Source of the DNA: MED-G105 sp039814575
GTDB lineage: Bacteria > Pseudomonadota > Alphaproteobacteria > Caulobacterales > Parvularculaceae
Direction: 5' to 3'
Length of the DNA: 64,000 nt
Assembly (NCBI GenBank): GCA_039814575.1
Contig: JBCCAY010000007.1
Span: 62,001-126,000 of the forward strand
Part shown: positions 1 through 9,630 of the stretch, one piece after another
Layout of the letters: the number at the start of each line of letters is the position of its first letter
How positions within the stretch are numbered: the stretch's first letter is position 1
The notes under the pieces: generated by a model
Told to the model about the DNA's origin: nothing
The model's database searches: none
The model's input: only the letters and a program-made list of their open reading frames with translations
Program-made: the position numbers and the translations under genes

Positions 1-83
1 GCGCCAGACATCACCGACATCGAAAAGGCCGATAAAAGCGCCGCGCATAGGGTCGTCGGCGCCGCGATTGCGAAAAAGCGCAT
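1..83 (-). CDS. Start of a secreted protein (partial, runs off the left edge)
   Basis: The first 27 codons read on the minus strand form a plausible signal peptide: a short basic start (MRFF), a hydrophobic Ala/Leu/Thr stretch and small residues afterwards. A GGAGG ribosome binding site lies 7 bases before the ATG at 81-83, which is what persuades me this is a real start. There is one Cys at about residue 13, but no proper lipobox around it. The rest of the gene is outside the window, so the function cannot be told. A competing reading frame through the same bases is open further upstream but has no start with a binding site. Confidence 0.5.
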   Translation of the reverse strand, partial: MRFFAIAAPTTLCAALLSAFSMSVMSG

Positions 84-211
84 AGTCGCGCCTCCCGTAA
101 GTCCCGTACACGCGGGCGTTGCAGCTTATGGGAGAACGCTCTGCAAAAATTGCGCCGGTAATGCGCTAGGTTTTATTGGCTCGACAGGCTCGGCGTCGGC
201 CGTCCGGCGTT

Positions 212-646
212 TCAATCTGAGAAACCAGCCGTCGCCTGCAACGGAGCCATACGAATAAGCCGCGAGGTCAAGACCGCCGCTTGGCGATGGACCACCGCTT
301 TTTGGTAATCTGGGTCTTTAACCATTTCACCAAACGCCGCCGCGCTCGGGTATCCGGCGACGAAGGCCTTGTCCCAGACTTCGTCTTCAGGACCGATCAA
401 CACGAGGCGCGGGTCCCAGACTTGAACGATGGCGCCGCCGACACGCTCGAAGATTGGCGCGCTCGCCGCTCCGTAGGCACGATAGGCCGCCGCCCCGGAT
501 AGATCCGCGCCGGCGTTGGGATGGCCGTCAGGGTACGCCGCTTCATCCCGAAACCGCACCAAGTTCAGCATATGTATGGGGCCGTCGTCCGGCAGTTTCA
601 TCATGACGCCGAATTGCTCGCGGGTGGGATCGAGATAGTCCGTCAT
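212..646 (-). CDS. DUF1330 family protein
   Basis: A 144-residue protein of the DUF1330 type, a small dimeric alpha/beta-barrel (ferredoxin-like) fold with no settled biochemical role. The typical opening (IHMLNLVRFRD at about residue 24) and the late motif of the form AGYPSAAAFGEMVKDPDYQ support the family. An AAGGAT ribosome binding site sits 8 bases before the ATG. The start lies about 10 bases after the stop of the upstream SDR gene on the same strand, so the two are very likely co-transcribed. No membrane segment or signal peptide is visible. Confidence 0.85.
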   Translation of the reverse strand: MTDYLDPTREQFGVMMKLPDDGPIHMLNLVRFRDEAAYPDGHPNAGADLSGAAAYRAYGAASAPIFERVGGAIVQVWDPRLVLIGPEDEVWDKAFVAGYPSAAAFGEMVKDPDYQKAVVHRQAAVLTSRLIRMAPLQATAGFSD

Positions 647-656
647 CTAAATATCC

Positions 657-1487
657 TTAGTTAACGCCTGTAACCCGCAACAGAACCCGATCGATCACGG
701 CGGACGGCAATAAGTTACGCATCATCAGTGAGCCCGTCGCCTTGCGCGGCGCAAGGTAGCGCGAATGGGGACGCGCCGCCGTCAACGCATCTTCTACGGC
801 TTCGGCGACATCGAAGGGCGAGGCACCATGGGGGTGTTGCTTTGCGTGCCAGTCTTTCATTTTGGCGACATGCCCCGCATAGGCGCCGCCTTCCTCCGTA
901 TAGGGCGCAAGCCCGGATTGTTCCTGGGCGCCGAAGGGCGTGTTCACAAAGCTCGGACGGACGAGGCTCACTTTCACCCCATGCAGTCCGAACTCGCGGC
1001 GCATGGCGTCGGAAATTCCCTCGACGGCATGTTTCGATGAGGCGTAAACGCCCATAAACGGCACGGCGATGCGCCCAGCGAGCGAACCGATATTGACAAT
1101 ACGCCCCGCGCCGGCGGCGCGCATTTGCGGCATCACCGCTTGCGCCATGGCGACGACGCCGAAGACATTCGTCTCATATTGTCGGCGCCACTCATTCATC
1201 GGCACTTCTTCGACCGGACCGGCGACGGCGACGCCCGCATTGTTCACGAGGCCATAGAGCGTTCCCGCTTTGTCATTGATTTCCGCGAGCGCCGCTTTGA
1301 TCGATCCCTCGTCCGTGACATCGAGCTGTACGGCCGTAATGCCGCCCTGCCCCAAGCCTTCGAGCGTCTTCAAAGCGTCGAGCCGGCGCGCGCCGGCGAA
1401 CACATTGAAGCCTTTGCGCGCCAGATGAACCGCGGTCGCTTCGCCGATGCCGCTCGACGCGCCGGTGACAAGTACGGGTTTCAGCAT
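657..1487 (-). CDS. Short-chain dehydrogenase/reductase (SDR family)
   Basis: A 276-residue classical-type SDR. The cofactor motif TGASSGIG is at residues 8-15, NNAG at 82-85, and the catalytic triad reads Ser135, Tyr148 and Lys152 (YASSK). The family reduces or oxidises alcohols and ketones with NAD(P)H. The basic residues after the first beta strand (GARRLDAL, about 32-39) suggest NADP preference, which is an inference. The substrate is unknown. The gene follows pyrG by about 28 bases and precedes the DUF1330 gene, so it is probably part of the pyrG transcript. An AAGGA site lies upstream of the ATG. Confidence 0.88.
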   Translation of the reverse strand: MLKPVLVTGASSGIGEATAVHLARKGFNVFAGARRLDALKTLEGLGQGGITAVQLDVTDEGSIKAALAEINDKAGTLYGLVNNAGVAVAGPVEEVPMNEWRRQYETNVFGVVAMAQAVMPQMRAAGAGRIVNIGSLAGRIAVPFMGVYASSKHAVEGISDAMRREFGLHGVKVSLVRPSFVNTPFGAQEQSGLAPYTEEGGAYAGHVAKMKDWHAKQHPHGASPFDVAEAVEDALTAARPHSRYLAPRKATGSLMMRNLLPSAVIDRVLLRVTGVN

Positions 1488-1515
1488 CGAACGGCGGTCC
1501 TTCTTTTAAACGGCT

Positions 1516-3147
1516 CTAGACAAGGCGCGATCGCTTCACGGCCGCGTCAATAAAGGCGGCGAACAGTGGGTGCGGATCAAACGGCCGAGATTTCAACTCC
1601 GGGTGATATTGCACCGCTACGAACCACGGATGGTCAGGGATTTCGCAAATCTCCGGCAAGCGCCCGTCGGGCGAGACGCCGGAGAAGACAAGGCCTTTTT
1701 CCGCAAGCCGATCCGCCCACGCCATATTGATTTCATAGCGGTGGCGGTGGCGCTCTTCGATGGTCTCAGCGCCGTAAATCTCTGCGGCGCGACTGCCGCG
1801 CGTCAAACGCGCCGCATATGCGCCTAGCCGCATCGTGCCGCCGAGATCGCTGTCTTCGGCGCGGGTTTCCGTCGCGGCGCCTTTTGACCATTCCGTCATG
1901 AGGCCGACAATCGTTTCGCCCGGCTCTTCAAACTCAGAGGATGTGGCGTCAGTCACGCCGAGAAGATTGCGCGCCGCCTCAACGACAGCCATCTGCATGC
2001 CAAAGCAAATGCCGAAATACGGCACGTCTTTTTCGCGGGCGAAGCGGATCGCCTCGATTTTGCCGGCCGCGCCGCGCTCCCCGAAGGCGCCCGGCACAAG
2101 AATAGCGTGCGCGCCTTCGAGCGCCGATAAGACGTCGTCGGGTGAGCCCAAGTCCTCCGCGTCAATCCATTCAATGTTGACACGGACATTATTGGCGATG
2201 CCGCCATGGACGATCGCCTCGGTGAGCGACTTATAGGCGTCTTTAAGCGCGGTGTACTTGCCGACGACAGCGACTGTCACTTCGCCGTCGGGCTTCAAAA
2301 TACGGTCAGCGACTTCTTGCCAGCGCTCAAGCGCCGGCGATGGCGGGGCGTCGATCCCGAAAGCGGCGAGCACTTCATCGTCAAAACGCTCCCTATGGTA
2401 AGCGAGCGGCACTTCATAGATGGTATTACAGTCAAGCGCCTGAACGACGGAACTCGGCCGCACATTACAAAACAAAGCGATCTTGCGCCGTTCGCTCGCC
2501 GGGATCGGTCGATCAGCGCGCACCAAGAGAATGTCCGGCTGTATGCCGATGGAGCGTAGCTCTTTCACCGAATGCTGCGTCGGTTTCGTCTTTAGTTCCC
2601 CTGCGGAGGGAATAAACGGCAGCAAGGTTAGATGGACGTAAAGCGCCTGGCCGCGCGGCAATTCATTGCCAAGCTGCCGGATCGCTTCGAAAAACGGCAA
2701 GCCTTCAATATCGCCGACGGTTCCGCCGATCTCGCAAATCACGAAGTCGACATCGTCGACGCCGGCGAGGACAAAGTCTTTAATGGCGTCGGTGACATGG
2801 GGAATGACCTGGACGGTCGCGCCGAGATAATCGCCGCGACGTTCGCGCTCAATAATGCCCTTATAGATTGCGCCCGTCGTCACATTATCGCTTTGGGCGG
2901 CGGAAACGCCGGTGAAGCGCTCATAGTGACCGAGATCGAGGTCGGTCTCCGCGCCGTCATCGGTCACGAACACTTCCCCGTGCTGATAGGGGCTCATCGT
3001 GCCGGGATCGACATTGAGATAGGGGTCGAGTTTCCTCAAACGGACTTTATAGCCGCGCGCCTGTAGGAGCGCCCCGAGGGCCGCCGCTGCAACGCCTTTT
3101 CCCAATGAAGAAACCACGCCGCCGGTGATGAAGATAAACCGCGCCAT
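1516..3147 (-). CDS. pyrG: CTP synthase
   Basis: A 543-residue CTP synthase, the normal length. It makes CTP from UTP, ATP and glutamine. The N-terminal synthetase domain starts with FIFITGGVVSSLGKGVAAA and covers roughly residues 1-270. The C-terminal class I glutamine amidotransferase domain carries the nucleophile Cys in FGICFGMQ (about residue 385) and the His/Glu pair in VQYHPEL near the end. An AAGG ribosome binding site lies just before the ATG. It follows secG on the same strand, the usual alphaproteobacterial arrangement. Confidence 0.98.
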   Translation of the reverse strand: MARFIFITGGVVSSLGKGVAAAALGALLQARGYKVRLRKLDPYLNVDPGTMSPYQHGEVFVTDDGAETDLDLGHYERFTGVSAAQSDNVTTGAIYKGIIERERRGDYLGATVQVIPHVTDAIKDFVLAGVDDVDFVICEIGGTVGDIEGLPFFEAIRQLGNELPRGQALYVHLTLLPFIPSAGELKTKPTQHSVKELRSIGIQPDILLVRADRPIPASERRKIALFCNVRPSSVVQALDCNTIYEVPLAYHRERFDDEVLAAFGIDAPPSPALERWQEVADRILKPDGEVTVAVVGKYTALKDAYKSLTEAIVHGGIANNVRVNIEWIDAEDLGSPDDVLSALEGAHAILVPGAFGERGAAGKIEAIRFAREKDVPYFGICFGMQMAVVEAARNLLGVTDATSSEFEEPGETIVGLMTEWSKGAATETRAEDSDLGGTMRLGAYAARLTRGSRAAEIYGAETIEERHRHRYEINMAWADRLAEKGLVFSGVSPDGRLPEICEIPDHPWFVAVQYHPELKSRPFDPHPLFAAFIDAAVKRSRLV

Positions 3148-3272
3148 GGGCCTTCGACTTAGCCTTGTTTCGCTCGCAAGGAAATGCTCTTTCGCCCACA
3201 GGCGCTGTCTTTTTTGTCGCTGATTGAAGAGCGATCGTCAGTTCGCAGCGCCAAAGTCCGAAATGAACGGGA

Positions 3273-3758
3273 TTATTGCTCGGCGTCTGCGGGCGCTGCT
3301 TCCGTCGCGGCGCTCTCTTCCGGGGCCGTTTCAACCGCGCCGGTCGAATCACCGCCATCGGGGGCCCCATCGATTGACGTGACGTCCGCTTCCGCAGGCG
3401 CCGCCACAGCGCCGGAGGAAGCGTCTTCCGTGCCGCCGCCGAGGCGTTTTAATAGATCCTCTGCGCTTGGCGGCGCAGTGGGATCGATAGGCGCTTCGCC
3501 GGTCAGTTCTTCGATAATATCGTCCGCCGTCTCGCCGCCGCCGGCGAAAACCGCCAGGCCGATGGAGGTTGCGAAAAACAACGCCGCCAAAATGGACGTC
3601 GTCCGCGTCAAGGCGTCCGCCGCGCCGGCGCCGGTCATAAAGCCGCCGGACGAACCGCCGCCGATGCCGAGCGCGCTGCCGTCGGAGCGCTGCAAAAGCA
3701 CGACGCCGATCAGCGCTAAAACAATCAAAACGTGAATTGTGAGAATGACAGTTGTCAT
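3273..3758 (-). CDS. secG: Preprotein translocase subunit SecG, with a long acidic tail
   Basis: SecG is a small subunit of the SecYEG protein-export channel in the inner membrane. I place the start at the ATG at 3758 (MTTVILTIHVLIVLALIG), which opens directly with the first membrane helix (about 3-21). A longer reading back to 3959 would add 67 basic residues unlike SecG and overlap the hydrolase gene. The Gly-rich loop with GSSGGFMTG and a second helix (about 54-74) are typical. The remaining ~87 residues are an Ala/Glu/Pro-rich acidic tail, so the protein is 161 residues against about 75-130 for most SecG proteins. It lies upstream of pyrG. Confidence 0.92.
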   Translation of the reverse strand: MTTVILTIHVLIVLALIGVVLLQRSDGSALGIGGGSSGGFMTGAGAADALTRTTSILAALFFATSIGLAVFAGGGETADDIIEELTGEAPIDPTAPPSAEDLLKRLGGGTEDASSGAVAAPAEADVTSIDGAPDGGDSTGAVETAPEESAATEAAPADAEQ

Positions 3759-3924
3759 CGGACCCTTGCGATGGTGGCGAATAGCGGAAATAGCGACTGA
3801 TCGAGGCGCGTCAATGGTCAGCGCCAAGCGACGCTCGTTAGCGCATGCCTGCCGACGGGACAAGGGGCTCCTCTCGCTAATGCGTTTTTGCGTTCGTTTG
3901 GAGCGCCAGTTCAGGACGGGTCGT

Positions 3925-4905
3925 TCAGGGGCTTCCCGAAAGCGACGGCACTCCGTCAATCAATTCCACGATCGCGTCGGTCTGGGCATGATGCAACGCG
4001 TGTCCCGTATTTTCGAACATAACAAGGCGCGCCCCCGGAACAGCCATCGCAAGCGCTTTTGCATGGAGAACTGGGCTGACGGTGGTGTCATCCGCCCCCG
4101 CGGCGATCGTTATTGGTAGGCTGAGCGCGGTGTATTTCGATTGCTGGGCGATAATCTCGGACTTCAGATGGCGCAGATCCTCCGCGTTCGCGCGGAAAGT
4201 CGCCGGCCGAAACAACAGCTTCAAGCCGGCTCGGTTCACGTAATCGTCCGGCGGCGCGTTCGGCGCAAAAGACTCCGTGACGCCTGAGCGCGCCGCATAA
4301 GGCCCGTAAAGCGGCAGGACTGACCGCCGCAGCAGCATGCCAAGGCCCGGCGCGCCAGAAAGCGTATTGTACCAGGCGACGCCGCCCGGCCATTCATGGC
4401 TCACCGGGGCCAATAAGACGGTGCCGGAAAGTTCACGTTGGAATTGTAGAGCGTAGGCGAGCGCTACTGCGCCGCCGAAACTTTGGCCGACGATGATCGG
4501 CTGTTCGAGGCCGCGGGCGACGACGACCGCACGGATCGCCTCGGCTTGGCGCGCCAAACGCCAGTCGTCCCGCTCCCGGCGCGAATAGCCGTGACCCGGC
4601 CGATCAACGATCACGACCCGTCGCGTCTCAGCGAGACGGGTTCCAAGCGCCAACTCCATGTCGCGCAGGTTGGCGCTCGCGCCATGGATCAGAACAACAG
4701 GTGGAAGAGCCGACTGCGCGGCGCCGAAATCCCGAAAATGCATGGGGCCGGCGCCAACCGTTTCAAACGCCCCGACGGGCGGCGATTCCTTACGAATAGC
4801 CGCGGATGCGACAAAACCATAAACCATAGAGGCGGCGATAAGCGCCAAGAAAATGACGAGTAAAATATTGAAAGAAATGGATATTTTAGGCGCCGTTTCG
4901 TTCAT
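3925..4905 (-). CDS. Membrane-anchored alpha/beta hydrolase
   Basis: A 326-residue alpha/beta hydrolase with one N-terminal membrane helix (about residues 12-33), so the catalytic domain is probably periplasmic. The oxyanion region is HGASAN (74-79). The nucleophile is Ser142 in GQSFGG, a likely acid is Asp272 or Asp273 (AGADDTTV), and the catalytic His is His302 (NTGHALHH). Substrate unknown; esterases, haloperoxidase-like enzymes and lipases share this layout. The gene sits between tpiA and secG, splitting a pair usually adjacent in alphaproteobacteria. With the secG start at 3758 there is no overlap between the two genes. Confidence 0.85.
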   Translation of the reverse strand: MNETAPKISISFNILLVIFLALIAASMVYGFVASAAIRKESPPVGAFETVGAGPMHFRDFGAAQSALPPVVLIHGASANLRDMELALGTRLAETRRVVIVDRPGHGYSRRERDDWRLARQAEAIRAVVVARGLEQPIIVGQSFGGAVALAYALQFQRELSGTVLLAPVSHEWPGGVAWYNTLSGAPGLGMLLRRSVLPLYGPYAARSGVTESFAPNAPPDDYVNRAGLKLLFRPATFRANAEDLRHLKSEIIAQQSKYTALSLPITIAAGADDTTVSPVLHAKALAMAVPGARLVMFENTGHALHHAQTDAIVELIDGVPSLSGSP

Positions 4906-5072
4906 TACATGAAATTGGATTGGCCTGAAATCGCGCCAGCGATGGTTAGTCGCATGAATACCGTTTTAGTCGATACGCATCGTCGCTGAGCCATGGATGA
5001 AAGAACGCCGCCGCAATCGACGCAACCACCGGAAACGGAATTGGCGAAACGGTCGTCATTTAAGACGTCGCG

Positions 5073-5789
5073 TTACACCGCTCGAATGATGGCTTCAAAA
5101 TCCGCAGCCTTGAGACTCGCGCCGCCCACCAAAGCGCCGCCGACATCATCGATGGCGAGAATTTCCTTGGCGTTGCCGGGCTTCACGGAGCCACCATAAA
5201 GGATGCGCACTTTCGGGCCGACAGCGTCGCGGATATGGCCATGCATCGCGGCGATATCCTCGGACGTCGGCGTCAGCCCCGTGCCGATCGCCCACACCGG
5301 CTCATATGCAATGACATATGCCTCGCCATTGTCGGGAATAGAGCCGGCGAGTTGGGCGCTCACAACGTCCATGGCTTTCCCGTTTTCACGCTCATCGCGC
5401 GTTTCACCGACGCAAATAATCGGACAGAGCCCCGCCCCTTGAGCGGCAGCGGCTTTCGCGTTTACGACGGCGTCGGTTTCATTGTGATCAGCCCGCCGTT
5501 CGGAGTGGCCAACAATCACGAAGCCCGCGCCTGCGTCGATCAACATACCGGCGCTGATATCGCCCGTATGCGCGCCGGACGCAGCAGCGTGGCAATCTTG
5601 ACCGCCGAAAAGAAGGCCTTCGTCACTGTAAGACCGGCTTAACGCCATAAGTATCGTCGCCGGCGGACAAATAAGAACATCGACGCTGTCAGGAATCGCG
5701 CCGTCGAACGCCGTGATCAGCGCCGCGACCTCGTCAGCGGCGCCGCTGACGCCGTTCATTTTCCAATTCCCTGCAATAAGCGGTTTCAT
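5073..5789 (-). CDS. tpiA: Triosephosphate isomerase
   Basis: Interconverts dihydroxyacetone phosphate and glyceraldehyde 3-phosphate in glycolysis and gluconeogenesis. All catalytic residues are visible: Lys10 in GNWKMN, His95 in VGHSERR and Glu163 in AYEPVWAIGTG. The phosphate-binding YGGSVKPGN follows near the C-terminus. At 238 residues it is a little shorter than the usual ~250. It is divergent from ppiD, with roughly 300 bases between the two starts. Downstream on the same strand lie the hydrolase, secG and pyrG. Confidence 0.98.
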   Translation of the reverse strand: MKPLIAGNWKMNGVSGAADEVAALITAFDGAIPDSVDVLICPPATILMALSRSYSDEGLLFGGQDCHAAASGAHTGDISAGMLIDAGAGFVIVGHSERRADHNETDAVVNAKAAAAQGAGLCPIICVGETRDERENGKAMDVVSAQLAGSIPDNGEAYVIAYEPVWAIGTGLTPTSEDIAAMHGHIRDAVGPKVRILYGGSVKPGNAKEILAIDDVGGALVGGASLKAADFEAIIRAV

Positions 5790-6098
5790 CTCATCCCGTT
5801 CCTAATCGTTCCGTCCACCGGCCCAGCATGAAAGCAAGGCGCTGTCAAAGTCGCACGCGGTGCACTGTCTCGGCGTTTCTGCTAGCCCGTTCCTGCTCCA
5901 AACGCCAGCCGCCCCGGCGTCATCGAAAAGGATGTTCGCTCAAAAACGGGCCGCAAATCGCGAAAAATCTCGGGGGCGGTGTTGGCGCTTGTGGAAGGCG
6001 GCCGGCGCGACTATCGTCCGCGCTCGAATTCGGACGGCCGCTTCTGCCGAGCGCGAACGCCGTCCCCTTTGCTAATCATCGCTGCAACGCACAGCGAC
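5790..6098. other. Divergent intergenic region tpiA / ppiD
   Basis: About 309 bases between the divergent starts of tpiA and ppiD. The ppiD frame stays open upstream to 5979, but that extension is rich in Arg and unlike any PpiD N-terminus. I see no convincing small gene or hairpin here. Promoters for both genes should lie in it, but I cannot place them with confidence. Confidence 0.4.
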
Positions 6099-8015
6099 AT
6101 GAATGGATCTTTATCTCCCGTGCTTCAAAATGTTCGCAAAGCTCTGAAGGGCGTCGTCGCCTGGTTCGTCGTCGTCCTGCTGGTGTTGGCGTTCGCCGCT
6201 TTTGGCGTGCCTGAGTTAAGCGATTTAACGAAACAGTCCGCCCTGAAAATCGGCAAGGAAGGCTTTTCGAAGGTCGAGATCCAAAACGAGTTCAATCGCG
6301 AAGTCGCCGCGCGCCGCGCACAAAACGACGGCGGATACACGCGCGAAGACGCGATTAACCAGGGACTGCCCAATCAGATTGTGGCCAATATGGCGACGCG
6401 CTCCGCTCTTACTCAAGAAGCAAGACGCCTAGGCCTCGTCATGCCGAGCGAGCTTGTCCGCGAAGTGCTCAATACAGACGAGCGGTTCAAAAATCCGGCG
6501 ACGGATAAATTTGACGCCGATTGGCTCGCACGGGTTCTGCAACAGTATGATTTGAACCTGGCTCTGTTTCGACAAACGGTGACTGAAGACTTATTGCGGG
6601 ACCAATTGATCTCGGCCGTGTCGCGTGGGCCGCAAACGCCGGACATCTTTAAAGAGGGCATCGCCTTGCGGGAAATCGAACGGCGCGACCTCACCTATGT
6701 CATCGTCACCGACGAGATGGCGGGCATCCCGGAAGAACCAACGCCGCAAACGCTGCAAGCCTATTACGAAGAAAACAGCGCCGCTTATATGGCGCCGGAA
6801 ATGCGCAGTTTCCTATTGCTCGAAGTCACCAACAAATCCTTCGAAGACGATGCGACAATCAGCGAAGAACTTATCCGTGAACGCTATGAGGCTGGTCGCG
6901 AGCGGCTTTATTCCACACCGGAAAAGCGCACGCTTTACCAACTGACCTATCCGTCGGAAGCCGAAGCGATCGCCGCCGCTGAAGCGCTGCGCCAGGGCGG
7001 CGACTTTGAAGACCTCGCGAAAGAACGCGGCCTGTCGTTAGAGGCGGCGACTTCGAAAGACGCCGCGAAACGCGACCTGCTTGACCCGAACGTCGCCGAA
7101 GCAGCCTTCGCCGCCGACCTCGCAGCCGGAGGCGTGGCTGGCCCCATCAGCGGCCTGTTTGGTTTTGTGGTGCTGCAAATCTCCGACATCACACCGGCGG
7201 AAACCCAGTCGTACGAAGACGTTCGCGACGACATCCGTTCAGGCATGCTCGTCTCGGACACACGTAAACGCGTTTATGACGTCATCGAACAAATTGAAAA
7301 TGAACAAGACGCCGGCGCCGGGCTTGTCAGCGCGGCGGAAGCAGCCGGCCTTGAAGCCCGCGCCGTAGGACCGGTGGACGCGTTTAGTTTCGGCCCTGGC
7401 GGCGAAATTATCGCCGATCTCTCAGGCGACGTCCTGAAAGAAGCTTTTGCTCTCAACGAAGGCGACGAATCGACGGCCGTGAAATTCTCCGACGACAGCG
7501 GCTATTTCTTCGTCGCCGTTACGGAGGTGCAGCCTGAAGCCGTCAAGCCTTTTGAACTCGTCGAAGACACCGTCGCGGGCGATTGGCGGACGCAAGAACG
7601 CCAGCAACGGATCGCCGACGCCGCCGGCCAAGTTAGAACATCGCTCGCCGGCGGGGCGACATTTGATGACGCCGTCGCGCCGTTCAACGTTGAACCGCTG
7701 ACCGCGACAGCCGACCGCGGCGCGTTGCGCGTTCAGGCGTTTTCCGACGTTCTGCAGAATGATGTTTTCACCGCGGATCAAGGCGACGTTATCGTAGGGG
7801 CCGCTGGCGCCAACGGGGCGACCGCGGTCGTTTTGGTCACGGGCGTCAGCTACAATCCCGCAGCAATTAACCCACAAGCCAGCCTGCAGCTCGATCGAAT
7901 TTTGCGCTATCAATTGGATCAAGAGTTGCTTGACGCCTATGTGGGCGCGGTGCGCGAAGATCTTGGCGTTAAAACGAACCAAGCAGCGATCGATTCTATC
8001 TTCACAGACGGATAG
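6099..8015 (+). CDS. ppiD: PpiD-like periplasmic peptidyl-prolyl isomerase/chaperone
   Basis: A 639-residue inner-membrane-anchored SurA/PpiD-type folding factor for proteins leaving the Sec channel. I use the ATG at 6099 because it gives the standard start: a short cytoplasmic segment (MNGSLSPVLQNVRK), one membrane helix at about 18-35, then a SurA_N-like periplasmic domain. A parvulin-like PPIC domain lies at about 273-367 (SGLFGFVVLQISDI). It resembles the GWF motif of active parvulins only loosely, so it may be mainly a chaperone. The position directly before trpE is conserved in alphaproteobacteria. Confidence 0.9.
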   Translation: MNGSLSPVLQNVRKALKGVVAWFVVVLLVLAFAAFGVPELSDLTKQSALKIGKEGFSKVEIQNEFNREVAARRAQNDGGYTREDAINQGLPNQIVANMATRSALTQEARRLGLVMPSELVREVLNTDERFKNPATDKFDADWLARVLQQYDLNLALFRQTVTEDLLRDQLISAVSRGPQTPDIFKEGIALREIERRDLTYVIVTDEMAGIPEEPTPQTLQAYYEENSAAYMAPEMRSFLLLEVTNKSFEDDATISEELIRERYEAGRERLYSTPEKRTLYQLTYPSEAEAIAAAEALRQGGDFEDLAKERGLSLEAATSKDAAKRDLLDPNVAEAAFAADLAAGGVAGPISGLFGFVVLQISDITPAETQSYEDVRDDIRSGMLVSDTRKRVYDVIEQIENEQDAGAGLVSAAEAAGLEARAVGPVDAFSFGPGGEIIADLSGDVLKEAFALNEGDESTAVKFSDDSGYFFVAVTEVQPEAVKPFELVEDTVAGDWRTQERQQRIADAAGQVRTSLAGGATFDDAVAPFNVEPLTATADRGALRVQAFSDVLQNDVFTADQGDVIVGAAGANGATAVVLVTGVSYNPAAINPQASLQLDRILRYQLDQELLDAYVGAVREDLGVKTNQAAIDSIFTDG

Positions 8016-8081
8016 CGCAGCGACGTCGATCGGAAAAGAAGCGTCAGCGCGGTTTCGTCTGTCATTTGACATGAGCCTATA

Positions 8082-9614
8082 ATGGACGACCTCTTCCCCA
8101 ATTTTTCTAGCTTTGCTGAACGCTATGAGAACGGCGCACCGCAAGTCCTGACCAGTCGCCTCGTCAGCGATTTGGAGACGCCGGTTTCTGCATTCTTGAA
8201 ATTGGCGGGTGACGGAACAAACGCTTTTTTATTAGAGTCGGTAGAAGGCGGCGAACAGCTGGGCCGGTATTCAATAATCGGCATGGCGCCGGACGCGGTC
8301 TGGCGCGCCAAGGGCGACAAAGCCGAACTTAATCTGCACGCTGCAACAAAGCCGGACACCTTTGTCGCTGAAACGCAACCGCCGCTCGAAAGCTTAAAAG
8401 CCTTCGTCGACGCGTCACGCATTGATTTGCCTGAAGATGCGCCGCCGATGTCCGCCGGCGTCTTCGGCTATCTCGGCTATGATTTGGTGCGCCAGGTCGA
8501 ACACCTGCCAAATCGCCCAACAGCGTATACGGATATTCCTGACGCCGTCATGGTGCGGCCGACATTGATCGCCGTCTTCGACAATATTCGCCAAGAGATC
8601 AGCCTCGTCGCGACGGCGCGACCAACAGCGAGCCAATCGGCGCAAACCGCCTATGACGCGGCGGCCGCGCGCATTAAAGACGCCCGCGCCCGTCTCGCCG
8701 GGCCTTTACCGCAATCAGATGGCGTCGCGCCGTCGGTTGAGGCAGCGAGCGCAGAAGCCGCCGCAGCAAAAGGCTTAGCCGAGAACGGTCCGACCTCGAA
8801 CATGGAGAAGGCGCGCTTTTTCGACATGGTCGACAAAGCCAAGGACCACATTCGCGCCGGCGATATCTTCCAAGTGGTTTTGAGCCAACGCTTTGAAACG
8901 CCGTTCACGGCGGCGCCGTTCACGCTTTACCGCTCCCTTCGACGGACAAACCCGTCGCCGTTTCTGTTCTATTTGAATTTCGACGACCTCGCCCTCGTTG
9001 GATCGAGCCCCGAAATTCTCGTCCGTGTTCGGAAGGGCGAAGTCTCAATCCGACCCATCGCTGGCACGCGGCGGCGTGGGCGCAACGCGGCCGAAGACGC
9101 CGCCCTCGCGGAAGAACTACTCGCCGATCCCAAAGAGCGCGCCGAGCATTTGATGTTGCTCGACCTTGGCCGGAACGATGTCGGCCGATCAGCCGAGATA
9201 GGCAGCGTCAACGTCACCGAAGAGTTTATCATCGAGCGCTACAGCCATGTGATGCACATCGTCTCCCATGTTGTTGGCGATCTACGCAGCGACATCCACC
9301 CCGTGGACGCTGTCGGCGCAGGCTTTCCGGCCGGCACCGTATCTGGCGCGCCGAAGATCCGCGCGATGGAGATTATCGACGATTTGGAACACGACGGACG
9401 CGGCGCCTATGGCGGGGCGATCGGCTATTTTTCAGCCGACGGCGATGTCGACACCTGCATTGCGCTGCGCACCGCCATGGTCAAAGACGGCGTCATGTAT
9501 GTGCAAGCCGGCGCTGGGATTGTCGCCGACAGCGATCCGTCATCGGAGCATGAAGAGTGCGTGAACAAGGCGCGCGCATTGTTCGCTGCGGCCGAAGCGG
9601 CGCTTAAGCGGTAA
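8082..9614 (+). CDS. trpE: Anthranilate synthase component I
   Basis: The chorismate-binding large subunit that makes anthranilate, first step of tryptophan synthesis, with ammonia delivered by TrpG. The length of 510 residues is normal. The N-terminal domain has the Trp-binding element LLESVEGGEQLGRYSIIG. The catalytic domain includes PSPFLFYLNF, SPEILVR, AGTRRRG, LDLGRNDVGR, HIVSHV and FPAGTVSGAPKIRAMEII. It follows ppiD by 66 bases with no Trp-rich leader peptide or attenuator visible. The ribosome binding site is weak. The partner genes trpGDC lie about 25 kb away at 35.1-37.6 kb, unlike the usual contiguous order. Confidence 0.97.
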   Translation: MDDLFPNFSSFAERYENGAPQVLTSRLVSDLETPVSAFLKLAGDGTNAFLLESVEGGEQLGRYSIIGMAPDAVWRAKGDKAELNLHAATKPDTFVAETQPPLESLKAFVDASRIDLPEDAPPMSAGVFGYLGYDLVRQVEHLPNRPTAYTDIPDAVMVRPTLIAVFDNIRQEISLVATARPTASQSAQTAYDAAAARIKDARARLAGPLPQSDGVAPSVEAASAEAAAAKGLAENGPTSNMEKARFFDMVDKAKDHIRAGDIFQVVLSQRFETPFTAAPFTLYRSLRRTNPSPFLFYLNFDDLALVGSSPEILVRVRKGEVSIRPIAGTRRRGRNAAEDAALAEELLADPKERAEHLMLLDLGRNDVGRSAEIGSVNVTEEFIIERYSHVMHIVSHVVGDLRSDIHPVDAVGAGFPAGTVSGAPKIRAMEIIDDLEHDGRGAYGGAIGYFSADGDVDTCIALRTAMVKDGVMYVQAGAGIVADSDPSSEHEECVNKARALFAAAEAALKR

Positions 9615-9630
9615 AGCTCGCTGAGCGGAA

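Noticed and set aside
5979..6098. Upstream extension of ppiD
   Set aside because: The added 40 residues are Arg-rich and delay the membrane helix; the ATG at 6099 gives a normal PpiD start.
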